Shown here piece after piece: positions 7,442-16,165 of a stretch of DNA of 58,775 nucleotides. The notes beneath the pieces were generated by a model, which was not told where the DNA came from, searched no databases, and saw only the letters and a program-made list of their open reading frames with translations. The position numbers were made by a program, and so were the translations under genes. The stretch covers positions 1 through 58,775 of the forward strand of contig CAKQKI010000010.1 of NCBI GenBank assembly GCA_934248055.1. The letters are read 5' to 3'. Position 1 is the stretch's first letter; every line of letters begins with the position of its first letter. Source of the stretch: an uncultured Clostridia bacterium. GTDB lineage: Bacteria > Bacillota > Clostridia > Christensenellales > Borkfalkiaceae.

Positions 7442-9046
7442 TCACATATCTTTACGCCTGTAATCGGGAAGAATCTGCGGAGATAATTTGCCGGTGTCAA
7501 CGTGAGCGTCTGCAAGTTCTTTTTCAAAATCGTCAACGTGCTTTAAGGTAAGCTTTCCAACCGTTACGCTTTTAGCGCGCTCGGACGCGTATTTACCCGC
7601 GTTTCTGCCGAATACGATAACGTCGAGCAAAGAGTTTCCCATAAGCCTGTTTCTTCCGTGAATACCGCCGACCGCTTCGCCCGCAACGAAAAGGTTTTCA
7701 ACGCCGCTTTCGCCGTTGGCGGAAATATCTATGCCGCCGTTCTGATAGTGAAGAGTGGGATATACGAGTATGGGTTCTTTTCTTATATCTATGCCGTATT
7801 TGCCGAACATTCTCATCATTGCGGGAATACGCTTTTCGATAGTGCCTTCGCCGCCGATCTGTTCGATCATGGGAGTGTCGAGCCATACGCCTTCGCCGTC
7901 AGTCGTTTTAATACTCTTTTTGCGACCTTTGCATTCTCTTATGATAGACGACGCCGTTACGTCGCGCGTTTCAAGCGAATAAACGAAGGCTTCGCCGTCG
8001 CGGTTTACGAGTTGCGCGCCGAGCGAACGGACTTTTTCGGTAACGAGCGCGCCGAAAATCTGAGTGGGTTCGGCAACGCCCGTGGGGTGATACTGCAAAG
8101 TGTCGGCATACAAAAGTTTTGCGCCCGCGCGATAAGCAAGCACCAGACCGTCTGCGGTTGCTCCGTAATGGTTTGACGTGGGGAAGCCCTGATAATGAAG
8201 TCTGCCCGCTCCGCCCGTAGCGATTATAACGGTTTTCGCTTTCGCAACCTTGATTTCGCCCGTTTCCATATTGAGAAGAACGGCGCCCGCGGCTTTACCG
8301 TTTACGTCTTTTATTATTTCGATAGCCGCAGTGAAATCAACCACGGGAATTCCCCTGTTCAGAACTTCGTCGCGCAGGGTTCTCATTATTTCCGCGCCCG
8401 AATAGTCTTTGCAGGCATGCATTCTTTTTCTCGAAGTCCCGCCGCCGTGGGTGGTAATCATATTACCGTCTTTATCCTTATCGAACATAACGCCGAGATC
8501 GGAAAGCCACCTTATAGCGTCGGGCGCTTCGCAAACGAGTTTTTCAAGAAGTTCGGGTTTTGCGGCAAAATGCCCGCCGCCGAACGCGTCGAGATAGTGT
8601 ATGGCGGGGCTGTCGTTAGGTTTGTCGGCAGCCTGAATGCCGCCTTCCGCCATCATCGTGTTGGCGTCGCCTATACGAAGTTTCGTAACGATCATTACGT
8701 TCGCTCCGCCGTCGTGAGCGGTAATCGCCGCACTCGATCCCGCTCCGCCGCCGCCGATGACAAGCACGTCGACGTCGTAATCGGGGGAGTTAAGATTTAT
8801 TTTGTAATCGTGAATACGGGATTTTCCCTGCAACAAATCCGCAAGTTCGTGAAGGACTTTTTCGCCTTTGTTTTTACCCACTTTCAACGGTTCGTAGGCT
8901 TTTTGTATATAGTCGGGGTGAAATTCTTTAAGGACGGCGTCTTTTTCGTCCGCAGTCATACGGCGATAAAGATTTTCCGTTCTTTTCTCGCGCGTTGCCT
9001 CGACTTTTTTCATTGATTCGAGTTGTTCTTCGGTGTAATGATACAT
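7442..9046 (-). CDS. frdA: Fumarate reductase/succinate dehydrogenase-type flavoprotein subunit
   Basis: This 534-residue protein has an unusual N-terminal extension of about 90 residues before the FAD-binding GGGGAGSS (97-104). Catalytic-region motifs include QYHPTG, HYQNGGI and GRNRLMGNSLLD, all typical of FrdA/SdhA. The usual RSHT motif, whose His binds FAD covalently in membrane complexes, is replaced by RIGDANT, so FAD is probably non-covalent, as in soluble fumarate reductases. No membrane anchor gene (frdC or frdD) is present. The last gene of the mdh-fumC-hdr-flx operon, it would reduce fumarate to succinate in the cytoplasm. A different FAD reductase cannot be fully excluded. Confidence 0.85.
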   Translation of the reverse strand: MYHYTEEQLESMKKVEATREKRTENLYRRMTADEKDAVLKEFHPDYIQKAYEPLKVGKNKGEKVLHELADLLQGKSRIHDYKINLNSPDYDVDVLVIGGGGAGSSAAITAHDGGANVMIVTKLRIGDANTMMAEGGIQAADKPNDSPAIHYLDAFGGGHFAAKPELLEKLVCEAPDAIRWLSDLGVMFDKDKDGNMITTHGGGTSRKRMHACKDYSGAEIMRTLRDEVLNRGIPVVDFTAAIEIIKDVNGKAAGAVLLNMETGEIKVAKAKTVIIATGGAGRLHYQGFPTSNHYGATADGLVLAYRAGAKLLYADTLQYHPTGVAEPTQIFGALVTEKVRSLGAQLVNRDGEAFVYSLETRDVTASSIIRECKGRKKSIKTTDGEGVWLDTPMIEQIGGEGTIEKRIPAMMRMFGKYGIDIRKEPILVYPTLHYQNGGIDISANGESGVENLFVAGEAVGGIHGRNRLMGNSLLDVIVFGRNAGKYASERAKSVTVGKLTLKHVDDFEKELADAHVDTGKLSPQILPDYRRKDM

Positions 9047-9060
9047 ATTCGCCTCTCCTT

Positions 9061-9735
9061 TTATTTCTCGATTTCTCTCGTATTGTAGAGTTCTTTCTGC
9101 CTTTCGAGCGGAGCGGTCATTATTTCTTTCATCGCTTCGTCGAATTTACCATCTTCTATTTCTTTGACCCTTTCTATAAGATGCTTGCATTCGGGCGCAA
9201 TGTATTTGCCGTACAATCTCCGCGCAAGTATCGCGACCTGCGGATGAGAAATTCCCGCCGGGCAGCGCGACGAACAGATGCCGCACATTACGCAGTCGAA
9301 GGATTCTTCCGCGCACTTTTCGTATTCCACTCTCTGAGCGTAAGCGATATACTGCATAACGTTAAGGCTTTGCGGACACGCTTTCGTACACGCGTTACAA
9401 CCGATACAACTGTAAATTTCGGGGTAAAGTTGCATCATTATCTGTTCGGTGGGTTTTATTTTGCGAATATCGTAAACCTGCTTTACAAGGGGGAAGAAAG
9501 GAAGCGTCGCGACGTACATTCCCTCTTCGACCTGCTGCTGACAGGCAAGACAGGTTTTAAGTTCCGTTTTACCTTTTATTCTGTATAAAGTAGCGCACGC
9601 GCCGCAAAAACCGTTGCGGCAACCGCAACCGCGTATGAGTTTATATCCCGCGTATTCCATAGCCTTCATTATAGTAAGGCTTGCGGGGACTTCGTATTTC
9701 TTGCCGAAAAAATATACGTTTACCATTTTTTCCAT
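9061..9735 (-). CDS. frdB: Iron-sulfur subunit of the fumarate-reductase-like complex
   Basis: This 224-residue protein has an N-terminal 2Fe-2S ferredoxin domain (cysteines 37, 39, 44, 47 and 62) and two CxxCxxC..C 4Fe-4S motifs (110-120 and 148-158). This is the FrdB/SdhB type, but the third cluster ligands give two 4Fe-4S sites. It lacks the C-terminal CCG domain of thiol:fumarate reductase TfrB; HdrB, a separate gene in the same operon, supplies that domain type. It lies 14 bases before frdA and would carry electrons from the Hdr-Flx module to FrdA. A ggag site supports the first ATG. Confidence 0.83.
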   Translation of the reverse strand: MEKMVNVYFFGKKYEVPASLTIMKAMEYAGYKLIRGCGCRNGFCGACATLYRIKGKTELKTCLACQQQVEEGMYVATLPFFPLVKQVYDIRKIKPTEQIMMQLYPEIYSCIGCNACTKACPQSLNVMQYIAYAQRVEYEKCAEESFDCVMCGICSSRCPAGISHPQVAILARRLYGKYIAPECKHLIERVKEIEDGKFDEAMKEIMTAPLERQKELYNTREIEK

Positions 9736-9750
9736 AATTTACGCTCCAAC

Positions 9751-10578
9751 TTAATATTCCGACGGAAGTTCTTCGAGCGCGTCCATTCTGAACACGGGTC
9801 CGTCTTTACAGATATACTTATTGCCGACGTTACATCTGCCGCACTTTCCGACCCCGCATTTCATTCTGAATTCGAGCGTGGTATAAACCTGCTTTTTATC
9901 GAAGCCGAGTTCTAAAAGAGCCTGCAACGTAAACTTTATCATTATCGGCGGTCCGCATAAAATCGCCGTTCTGTCCGTCGGGATATTAACTTCTTTCACG
10001 TACGCGGGAACGAATCCTACGTGACCGTTCCAGCCTTCCTGCTGTCTGTCGATAGTAAGATATACGTTGAAATCCTTCTCGTTTTTCCATTCTTCTTCGA
10101 TTTCTTTGAAATCGACGAGATCGTCCATCGAACGGGAGCCGTAAACTATATCTACGGTGCCGTAATCCGAGCGGTGCGCGCGCACGTAATTTATAACCGA
10201 ACGGAGCGGAGCAAGACCTATTCCGCCCGCTATGAACAAAAGATTTCTTCCTTTGAAATCGGTGTTGACGGGGAATCCGTTTCCGTAAGGTCCCCTTACG
10301 GTTATCTGCTGGCCTTCGACCATTTCGTGGAGCCAGGAAGTAAGACAGCCGCACTTTTTAATCGAAAATTCCATATACTTTTCGTTCGTCGGAGAAGAAG
10401 TTATCGAAAACATCGCTTCGCCTACGCCGGGAACGGAAAGCATTGCGCATTGCCCCGGAATATGCTCGAAAAGTTTTTTGCCGTCAAGCCCTACCACGCG
10501 GAAAGTTTTAACGTCGGGAGTGTCTTTTCTCACGTCGGTTATAACGCCGAGTTTCGGTATCAGTTCTTCGTTAATCAT
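9751..10578 (-). CDS. flxA: FlxA: FAD/NAD(H)-binding subunit of the Flx-Hdr module
   Basis: This 275-residue protein belongs to the ferredoxin-NADP reductase family and resembles anaerobic sulfite reductase subunit B and hydrogenase gamma subunits. It has a flavin-binding barrel (about 1-100, with RGPYGNGF), an NAD-binding half (IAGGIGLAPL near 115 and CGPPIM near 215) and a C-terminal 2Fe-2S motif CGVGKCGRC..C. In HdrABC-FlxABCD complexes this subunit oxidises NADH. The start overlaps the end of flxB by 8 bases. Confidence 0.85.
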   Translation of the reverse strand: MINEELIPKLGVITDVRKDTPDVKTFRVVGLDGKKLFEHIPGQCAMLSVPGVGEAMFSITSSPTNEKYMEFSIKKCGCLTSWLHEMVEGQQITVRGPYGNGFPVNTDFKGRNLLFIAGGIGLAPLRSVINYVRAHRSDYGTVDIVYGSRSMDDLVDFKEIEEEWKNEKDFNVYLTIDRQQEGWNGHVGFVPAYVKEVNIPTDRTAILCGPPIMIKFTLQALLELGFDKKQVYTTLEFRMKCGVGKCGRCNVGNKYICKDGPVFRMDALEELPSEY

Positions 10579-11599
10579 TCTTTTTCCCTCCGAGTTTTTT
10601 AATAACTTTCACGATATTTAAAGACTGCGGACATTTTTTAACGCATCTGCCGCATCCCACGCAACCGTAAACGCCGTCGTTGTTTTCGGGGAAATATACG
10701 AGTTTATGCATAAATCTCTGACGGTATCTCTGCATTTGCGTCGTTCTCGGATTTGCCGCCGCCATCTGAGTAAAATCGGAATACATGCACGAATCCCAGC
10801 ATCTGAAACGCCTTACGCCGCTGTTGGTTTTGAAATCTCTTATATCGAAACACTGACAGGTGGGGCAAACGAACGTACACGTGCCGCAACCGAGACAGGC
10901 ATGAGACAATTCTTCCCATTCCGCGCGATTGAAAAGCGGCATAAGATTTTCGCCCCTGAATTCACCGAGATCGAGATTTACAAACGGAAGTTTTTCCGTT
11001 TTTTCGCGAATTTCTTTTACGTTTTCTTCAACCGCCGAATTATCGTTTTCTTCGGTTAAACAACTGACTTTTTCAAGAATTTTTTCGCCTTTTTCCGTAA
11101 GCGGATTTAAGTAAAGATACTCTCCCGCAACGCGGCACTCGACGTCGCCGCCGGGCTTAGCCGCGTCTATGCCGAAAACCTTGCAGAAACACGACGGTTG
11201 CGGATTATTGCACGCAAGCGTAAATATAACCGCCGCGTCGCGTTTGTTTTTGTACATACTGTCTGCGGGTTCTTGCAAAAATACCCTGTCGAGTATTTCA
11301 AAACTTCTCGCGTCACAGCCGCGAACGCCGAAAATAACGAATAGTTCTTTTTTCACGCGCGCGTCGGATATTTCTATATCGGTGCCGTCGGTTTTAAAAT
11401 TCATCATATCTTCCGACTGCGGAAAGAACAGGTCTTTTGCGGATTTTACGGTCTGCAACGTTTCTACGTCGACTTCCGCTCCTTCGCAATATTTTTTAAA
11501 GTTTACCGCCCCGCTCTCTCTTACGGGAAGATAAAGTTCGCAAACCGAAGAAATTTCGCCGTAAAGTTTATTTATGTCGGAATATAATATTTTTTTCAT
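10571..11599 (-). CDS. flxB: FlxB: 4Fe-4S dicluster subunit (AsrA/hydrogenase-beta-like)
   Basis: This 342-residue protein has an N-terminal domain of the AsrA type (VRGCDARSFEILDRVF region with further cysteines), then two C-terminal CxxCxxC..CP 4Fe-4S motifs (around CLGCGTCTFVCP and CVGCGRCVKKCPQSLN). It relays electrons from FlxA to the rest of the complex. It overlaps flxC by 4 bases and flxA by 8 bases, so expression is tightly coupled. The assignment rests on family resemblance and gene order. Confidence 0.82.
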   Translation of the reverse strand: MKKILYSDINKLYGEISSVCELYLPVRESGAVNFKKYCEGAEVDVETLQTVKSAKDLFFPQSEDMMNFKTDGTDIEISDARVKKELFVIFGVRGCDARSFEILDRVFLQEPADSMYKNKRDAAVIFTLACNNPQPSCFCKVFGIDAAKPGGDVECRVAGEYLYLNPLTEKGEKILEKVSCLTEENDNSAVEENVKEIREKTEKLPFVNLDLGEFRGENLMPLFNRAEWEELSHACLGCGTCTFVCPTCQCFDIRDFKTNSGVRRFRCWDSCMYSDFTQMAAANPRTTQMQRYRQRFMHKLVYFPENNDGVYGCVGCGRCVKKCPQSLNIVKVIKKLGGKKND

Positions 11600-12561
11600 T
11601 GTCTGCCTCCGAAAACTTTGCTCGGGTCTGCGTCGTCTTTATCGAAATTCGTTAAAGGACCTTTCGAATCGGTATCCTCGCCCGCCTGATATTCGCCGTA
11701 AAGCCTGTCTATATCAGAAATAAACTTTCTGTTCAAAAGGTGAAGGGGAATGCGCTCGGGGCAAACTCTCGAACACTCTCCGCAATCGGTACATCTGCCC
11801 GCAACGTGAAACGCTCTTATTATATGGAACATTTTCTCTTCGAAACTGTCTGAATTCGCTTTGGACGCAACGCCCGATTTATCGTTATCGAAAACGCATT
11901 TGGTACACGTACACGCAGGACAAACGTTTCTGCACGCGTTACAGCGGATACATTTTGAAAGTTCTTTCTTCCAGAACGCGTATCTCTCGTCGGGACTCAT
12001 CGCTTCTAATTTTTTAACGAGTTCGAATCTGTCTTCTTTCGCAGGGACTTTTTCTTCGAATTCTATTTTTTCCGCGCCCGCAACGTGCTTTTTATTGCAG
12101 ACGAGACATTTTTCGAGTTTTACGTCGTCCCGCGGGAAGGTTTTATTTCTATTTACTGTAACGGTATCGATCGTTTCTTCTATGCCGTCGATAAATTCAA
12201 CGCCTTTTTCGCGGAATTTTCTCACGTCGAGTTTGCCCTGACATTCAACCGCAACCGCGTAAACGTTATTTTCGTTTATTCTGTGTTCTTTTATAAGTTG
12301 ATTGAAACTGTACGTATCGCAAGGCTTTAAGAAAACGAGAATTTTCCCTTCCTTTTTACTCTCCGCAACGAGATATTTTGAAAGATTAGCCCCGCAGAAG
12401 CCGTTATAAACGAAATTTTTCAAATCGCTTTCGCCGAAAAATACCGACGGTTCCACGTCGTAACAAAATTCTCCTTTTTTCCAGCCGAGAACGCGCGTAA
12501 CCGCGCCGCTTTTCAGAAGTTCGCGGGCTTTTTCAAGACAAGCGTTTTCTATTCTTTGCAT
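11596..12561 (-). CDS. flxC: FlxC: 4Fe-4S ferredoxin-type subunit
   Basis: This 321-residue protein has an N-terminal half like the FrhB/FdhB-type family (FLKPCDTYSFNQLI) and a C-terminal half with two 4Fe-4S motifs (CIRCNACRNVCPACTC and CTDCGECSRVCPE). It matches the FlxC position of HdrABC-FlxABCD clusters. It overlaps flxD by 13 bases and flxB by 4. Its likely role is internal electron transfer between the NADH-oxidising FlxA and the FlxD/HdrA core. Confidence 0.8.
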   Translation of the reverse strand: MQRIENACLEKARELLKSGAVTRVLGWKKGEFCYDVEPSVFFGESDLKNFVYNGFCGANLSKYLVAESKKEGKILVFLKPCDTYSFNQLIKEHRINENNVYAVAVECQGKLDVRKFREKGVEFIDGIEETIDTVTVNRNKTFPRDDVKLEKCLVCNKKHVAGAEKIEFEEKVPAKEDRFELVKKLEAMSPDERYAFWKKELSKCIRCNACRNVCPACTCTKCVFDNDKSGVASKANSDSFEEKMFHIIRAFHVAGRCTDCGECSRVCPERIPLHLLNRKFISDIDRLYGEYQAGEDTDSKGPLTNFDKDDADPSKVFGGRQ

Positions 12562-12989
12562 CTTAAATCCTCCAACCTCTTATTCTCGCCGAGTTCGTGT
12601 ATTTTTGCCGCAAAATCGTTCATTACCTGTGAAAATTTTGCGCCTTCCGCGGCGGAAACCCATTCCACGCGCGTTCTTTCTCTCTCTATTCCGAGATAAT
12701 CGAGCATACTGAACAGAAGCGACATTCTTCTTCTCGCGTAATAATTTCCCGTAGTATAGTGACAGTCGCCCGGATGGCAGCCGCACATGATTACGCCGTC
12801 CGCACCCCTTTGAAACGCTTTAAGTATGAACAAAGGGTTTACCCTGCACGAACAGGGTACTCTTATTATCTTTACGTCGGCGGGATAAGAAAGCCTGCTC
12901 GACCCCGCAAGGTCCGCGCCCGCGTAACTGCACCAGTTGCAGCAAAACGCGACTATAAGCGGTTTGTATTCTTTATTTATCTCTTGCAT
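12549..12989 (-). CDS. flxD: FlxD/MvhD-type 2Fe-2S subunit
   Basis: This 146-residue protein is a member of the MvhD/FlxD (hydrogenase delta, FlpD) family, shown by FCCNWCSYAGAD, VPCSCRV and GCHPGDCHY. The subunit docks the electron-input module onto HdrA. It overlaps hdrA by 13 bases and flxC by 13 bases. The full set FlxA-D with HdrA-C is therefore present and intact. Confidence 0.9.
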   Translation of the reverse strand: MQEINKEYKPLIVAFCCNWCSYAGADLAGSSRLSYPADVKIIRVPCSCRVNPLFILKAFQRGADGVIMCGCHPGDCHYTTGNYYARRRMSLLFSMLDYLGIERERTRVEWVSAAEGAKFSQVMNDFAAKIHELGENKRLEDLRCKE

Positions 12990-14968
12990 ATCGCTTCAAC
13001 CTCCGCCATAATCTGTCTGTTTGCAAATCCTTTAAGATCCATCGCTCCCGACGGGCATGCAACCGTACACGCGCCGCACCCCTGACACACCGCTTCGTTT
13101 ACGTTTGCGACGCGTCTTTTTTCCGTTTTTCCGCCGCCAAGACGGAATTCTTTATCTTCGTAAGTTATCGCGCCGTAAGGACATACGTTTTCGCAGACCG
13201 AACAGCCCGTGCAAAGCATTTCGTCGGAATGCGCGACGCAGGCGTTACATTTAAGTTTGTCTTTCGCTAAAAGCCCTATCACCTTAGCCGCGCACGCGCT
13301 TGCCTGCGAAACGGTTTCGGGAATATCTTTCGGTCCCTGACAAACTCCCGAAAGGAATATGCCTGCGGTCGGACTTTCAACGGGTCTTAACTTAGCGTGG
13401 GCTTCGGTAAGAAAATTGTTGGTATCTATGCTTGCCGTCAAAAGCGTCGCTATTTTTCTGACCGACGGATTCGGCTCGATAGCCGCCGCAAGTACTACCA
13501 TATCCGAAGGAATTGTTATCTGTTCGTTGTTTATCAGATCCGAACCCTGAACCATAAGTTTGTCGCCGTCTTTATAAACTTTGCCGACCATGCCTTTTAT
13601 ATAATCGACGCCGTACTGCTCGACCGCGCGGCGATAAAACTCGTCGTAATTCTTGCCGGGCGTTCTCACGTCGATATAGAAAACGTGAACTTCGGTGTCG
13701 GGATATTTTTCACGGATAAGCATTGCGTGTTTGGCGGTGTACATACAGCAGATTTTGCTGCAATACGGCTTTCCGCAGCCCGAAGTATCTCTCGACCCCA
13801 CGCATTGAATAAAGGTAATCGTTTTAGGCTGAGTATGGTCGGACGGGCGTTCGAGATGTCCGCTCGTAGGACCAGCGGCGTTCATTATTCTTTCGAGTTC
13901 GAGAGAAGTAACGACGTCTTTATAAGTATCGTAACCGAATTCGTTGAAGTTTTCGAGCGAAATAGGTTTATACCCCGTTGCCACGACTATCGCGCCGTAC
14001 TCCCTTTCCACGAATTCGTCTTTCATCGTGTAATCGATCGCTTTCGTGGGACATTGCATGGCGCAAAGTCCGCATTTTCCGTTTTTGATTTTAAGGCACT
14101 GTTCGGGATCGATTATGGCAACGTTCGGAATCGCCTGCGCAAACGGAATGTAAATCGCCGTTCTCGTGTTAAGATTCATATTGAATTCGTTAAGACCTTT
14201 TTTCGACGGGCATTTCTGAGTGCAAAGCCCGCAACCCGTACAGGTGTTTTCATTTACGAAACGAGCCTTTCTTCTTATCGTCGCCTTGAAATTTCCTACG
14301 AAGCCTTTAACCGACTCTATCTCGCTGAACGTCATAATATCGATTTTTTCGTTTTGCGCGCAGTCTACCATTTTGGGCGTTAAAATACAAGCCGCGCAAT
14401 CGAGAGTGGGGAACGTTTTGTCGAGTTTTGCCATATTGCCGCCGATAGTCGCTTCCTTTTCGACGATATCGACTTCAAAACCCGCTTCGGCTATATCGAG
14501 AGCGGACTGTATTCCCGCTATGCCGCCGCCTATCACGAGCGCGCGCTTTACAACCGCGCTTTCGCCCGAAGTAAGCGGAGCGTTAAGACGAAGTTTCGCT
14601 ATCGCCGTACGTCCTAAAACGATAGCCTTTTCGGTACCTTCGTTAATATCTTTATGTATCCAGGAACACTGTTCGCGGATATTCGCGATTTCCACCATAT
14701 ACGGATTTATCCCCGCCGCCTCGCAGGTCTTTCTGAAAGTCTGCTCGTGCATTCTCGGAGAACACGAGCAAACGACCACGCCCGTCAATCCGTTTTCTTT
14801 TATCGCGTTTCTTATAAGAGCCTGTCCGTTTTCGGAGCACATATACTGATACGTTTCCGAAACGACTACGCCCGGCTCGGCTTTTAAAACTTCGGCAACT
14901 TTCGCAACGTCTACCGTCGCCGCGATATTGCTTCCGCACCAACATACAAATACGCCTATCTTCTGCAT
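12977..14968 (-). CDS. hdrA: HdrA: electron-bifurcating flavoprotein
   Basis: This 663-residue protein has the N-terminal FVCWCGSN region, an FAD-binding GGGIAGIQSA (about residue 146), a cysteine region around FPTLDCAACILTP and several 4Fe-4S motifs, including two ferredoxin-type CxxCxxCxxxCP pairs in the last 90 residues. HdrA is the flavin site of electron bifurcation in heterodisulfide-reductase-type complexes, splitting hydride electrons between ferredoxin and an HdrBC-linked acceptor. Neighbours are hdrC 12 bases upstream and flxD overlapping downstream. Confidence 0.92.
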   Translation of the reverse strand: MQKIGVFVCWCGSNIAATVDVAKVAEVLKAEPGVVVSETYQYMCSENGQALIRNAIKENGLTGVVVCSCSPRMHEQTFRKTCEAAGINPYMVEIANIREQCSWIHKDINEGTEKAIVLGRTAIAKLRLNAPLTSGESAVVKRALVIGGGIAGIQSALDIAEAGFEVDIVEKEATIGGNMAKLDKTFPTLDCAACILTPKMVDCAQNEKIDIMTFSEIESVKGFVGNFKATIRRKARFVNENTCTGCGLCTQKCPSKKGLNEFNMNLNTRTAIYIPFAQAIPNVAIIDPEQCLKIKNGKCGLCAMQCPTKAIDYTMKDEFVEREYGAIVVATGYKPISLENFNEFGYDTYKDVVTSLELERIMNAAGPTSGHLERPSDHTQPKTITFIQCVGSRDTSGCGKPYCSKICCMYTAKHAMLIREKYPDTEVHVFYIDVRTPGKNYDEFYRRAVEQYGVDYIKGMVGKVYKDGDKLMVQGSDLINNEQITIPSDMVVLAAAIEPNPSVRKIATLLTASIDTNNFLTEAHAKLRPVESPTAGIFLSGVCQGPKDIPETVSQASACAAKVIGLLAKDKLKCNACVAHSDEMLCTGCSVCENVCPYGAITYEDKEFRLGGGKTEKRRVANVNEAVCQGCGACTVACPSGAMDLKGFANRQIMAEVEAICKR

Positions 14969-14980
14969 AACTACATCCTT

Positions 14981-15367
14981 TTACTTGTTGAATTTTCTGA
15001 ACATGCTTACGAGCAGTTGCTGAGGAATTTCTTCGTTTATGAATTCGGGGATTTCTTCCGCCTTTACCCTGTTGCCGCCCTGCATTCTTATAACTTCCTG
15101 TCTTACCGCTTCTATAATCGCCGCAGGAGCAACGCCCCTTGGGCATCTTTCCACGCACGCAAAGCACGTTAAACAGTTAAAAAGCGATTTGCTTTCAAGA
15201 AGTTTTTCCACGTCTCCCTTTTCTATATAAGAAACGAACTGATGCGGTTTTATATCCATATCGTGAAAAGCGGGGCATCTGCCGGAACACTTGCCGCATT
15301 TCATGCATTTTCTCGCGTCCGTGCCGCTCCGTTCTTTTATAAGTTTTACCTGTTCTTCTCTATCCAT
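14981..15367 (-). CDS. hdrC: HdrC: 4Fe-4S subunit
   Basis: This 128-residue protein contains two 4Fe-4S motifs (CMKCGKCSGRCPA and CLTCFACVERCPRG), the HdrC pattern. It links HdrA to HdrB. I chose the ATG at 15367 (MDREEQ) because it avoids overlap with hdrB; an upstream in-frame start would add 10 residues and overlap the hdrB end by 29 bases. Confidence 0.88.
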   Translation of the reverse strand: MDREEQVKLIKERSGTDARKCMKCGKCSGRCPAFHDMDIKPHQFVSYIEKGDVEKLLESKSLFNCLTCFACVERCPRGVAPAAIIEAVRQEVIRMQGGNRVKAEEIPEFINEEIPQQLLVSMFRKFNK

Positions 15368-15368
15368 T

Positions 15369-16151
15369 TCAATCTTTAACCCCCAACGCTTCCGCAAGAA
15401 GTTCGGTGAAGTATTTTACCGTTACGGCGCGTTTGCCGTTTTCGGTAAGATTATACATGCAAAGCGGACAAGCGGTAACGAGCATATCCGCGCCTTCGCC
15501 TTTGGCGGATCTGACGATATTCGCGCATTTTTCTTCGGCAAGTTTTTTATTCGTTGCCGACACGTACGCCCCGCAACATTCGTTGCGCATTGCGTAAATA
15601 ACGGGAGTGCCGCCTATCGCCCGTATGAAATTTTCGATAATTTCGGGATTTTCGGGATTATCGAAAGCCATGGTTTTATTCGGGCGAAGAAGCAAGCAGC
15701 CGTAGTACGCGCCTATTTTAACGTTCGTAAACGGCTTTACCGTCTTTTCTTTTATTTTATCGAACCCCACGTAATCGCGAAGAAGTTCGAGATAATGAAT
15801 AACTTCCGTTTCGCCGCCGTAATACTCGTCGAGCGCAAGATAATTGTTTGCTTTAAGACGCATGTTTTCGTCCGTTTTCATATCTTCGTTAACGCGCTTT
15901 ATAACGTTGTGGCACGCCGAGCATAAAGTAAGAAGTTTTCCGCTTTCTTTCTTCGCGTTTGCAAGCGTCCTTACCGCCGAAAGTTTCGTGGCGATTTCGT
16001 CTTTGGCAACGGGATAAACCGCTCCGCAACACTGCCAGTTTTCAAGTTCTTTAAAGTCTACGCCGAGCGCGGCAAGAGAATCTCTTCCGTAACGGTCAAG
16101 ATCTTTTGCTTTCGTTTTAAGCGTGCAGCCGGGATAATAACTGAATTTCAT
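15369..16151 (-). CDS. hdrB: HdrB: CCG-domain subunit
   Basis: This 260-residue protein has two CCG (CX31-39CCX35-36CxxC) domains: YPGC, WQCCGAV, CSAC, then YYGC, ECCGAY, CPLC. In HdrB these hold non-cubane 4Fe-4S clusters that reduce disulfides or other two-electron acceptors. No dsrC gene or obvious disulfide substrate is nearby; fumC overlaps upstream and frdBA lie downstream, which suggests transfer to fumarate reductase. I chose the ATG at 16151 (MKFSYYPG) with an aggt site over an upstream TTG start. Confidence 0.9.
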   Translation of the reverse strand: MKFSYYPGCTLKTKAKDLDRYGRDSLAALGVDFKELENWQCCGAVYPVAKDEIATKLSAVRTLANAKKESGKLLTLCSACHNVIKRVNEDMKTDENMRLKANNYLALDEYYGGETEVIHYLELLRDYVGFDKIKEKTVKPFTNVKIGAYYGCLLLRPNKTMAFDNPENPEIIENFIRAIGGTPVIYAMRNECCGAYVSATNKKLAEEKCANIVRSAKGEGADMLVTACPLCMYNLTENGKRAVTVKYFTELLAEALGVKD

Positions 16152-16165
16152 TTTTTTACCTATAA

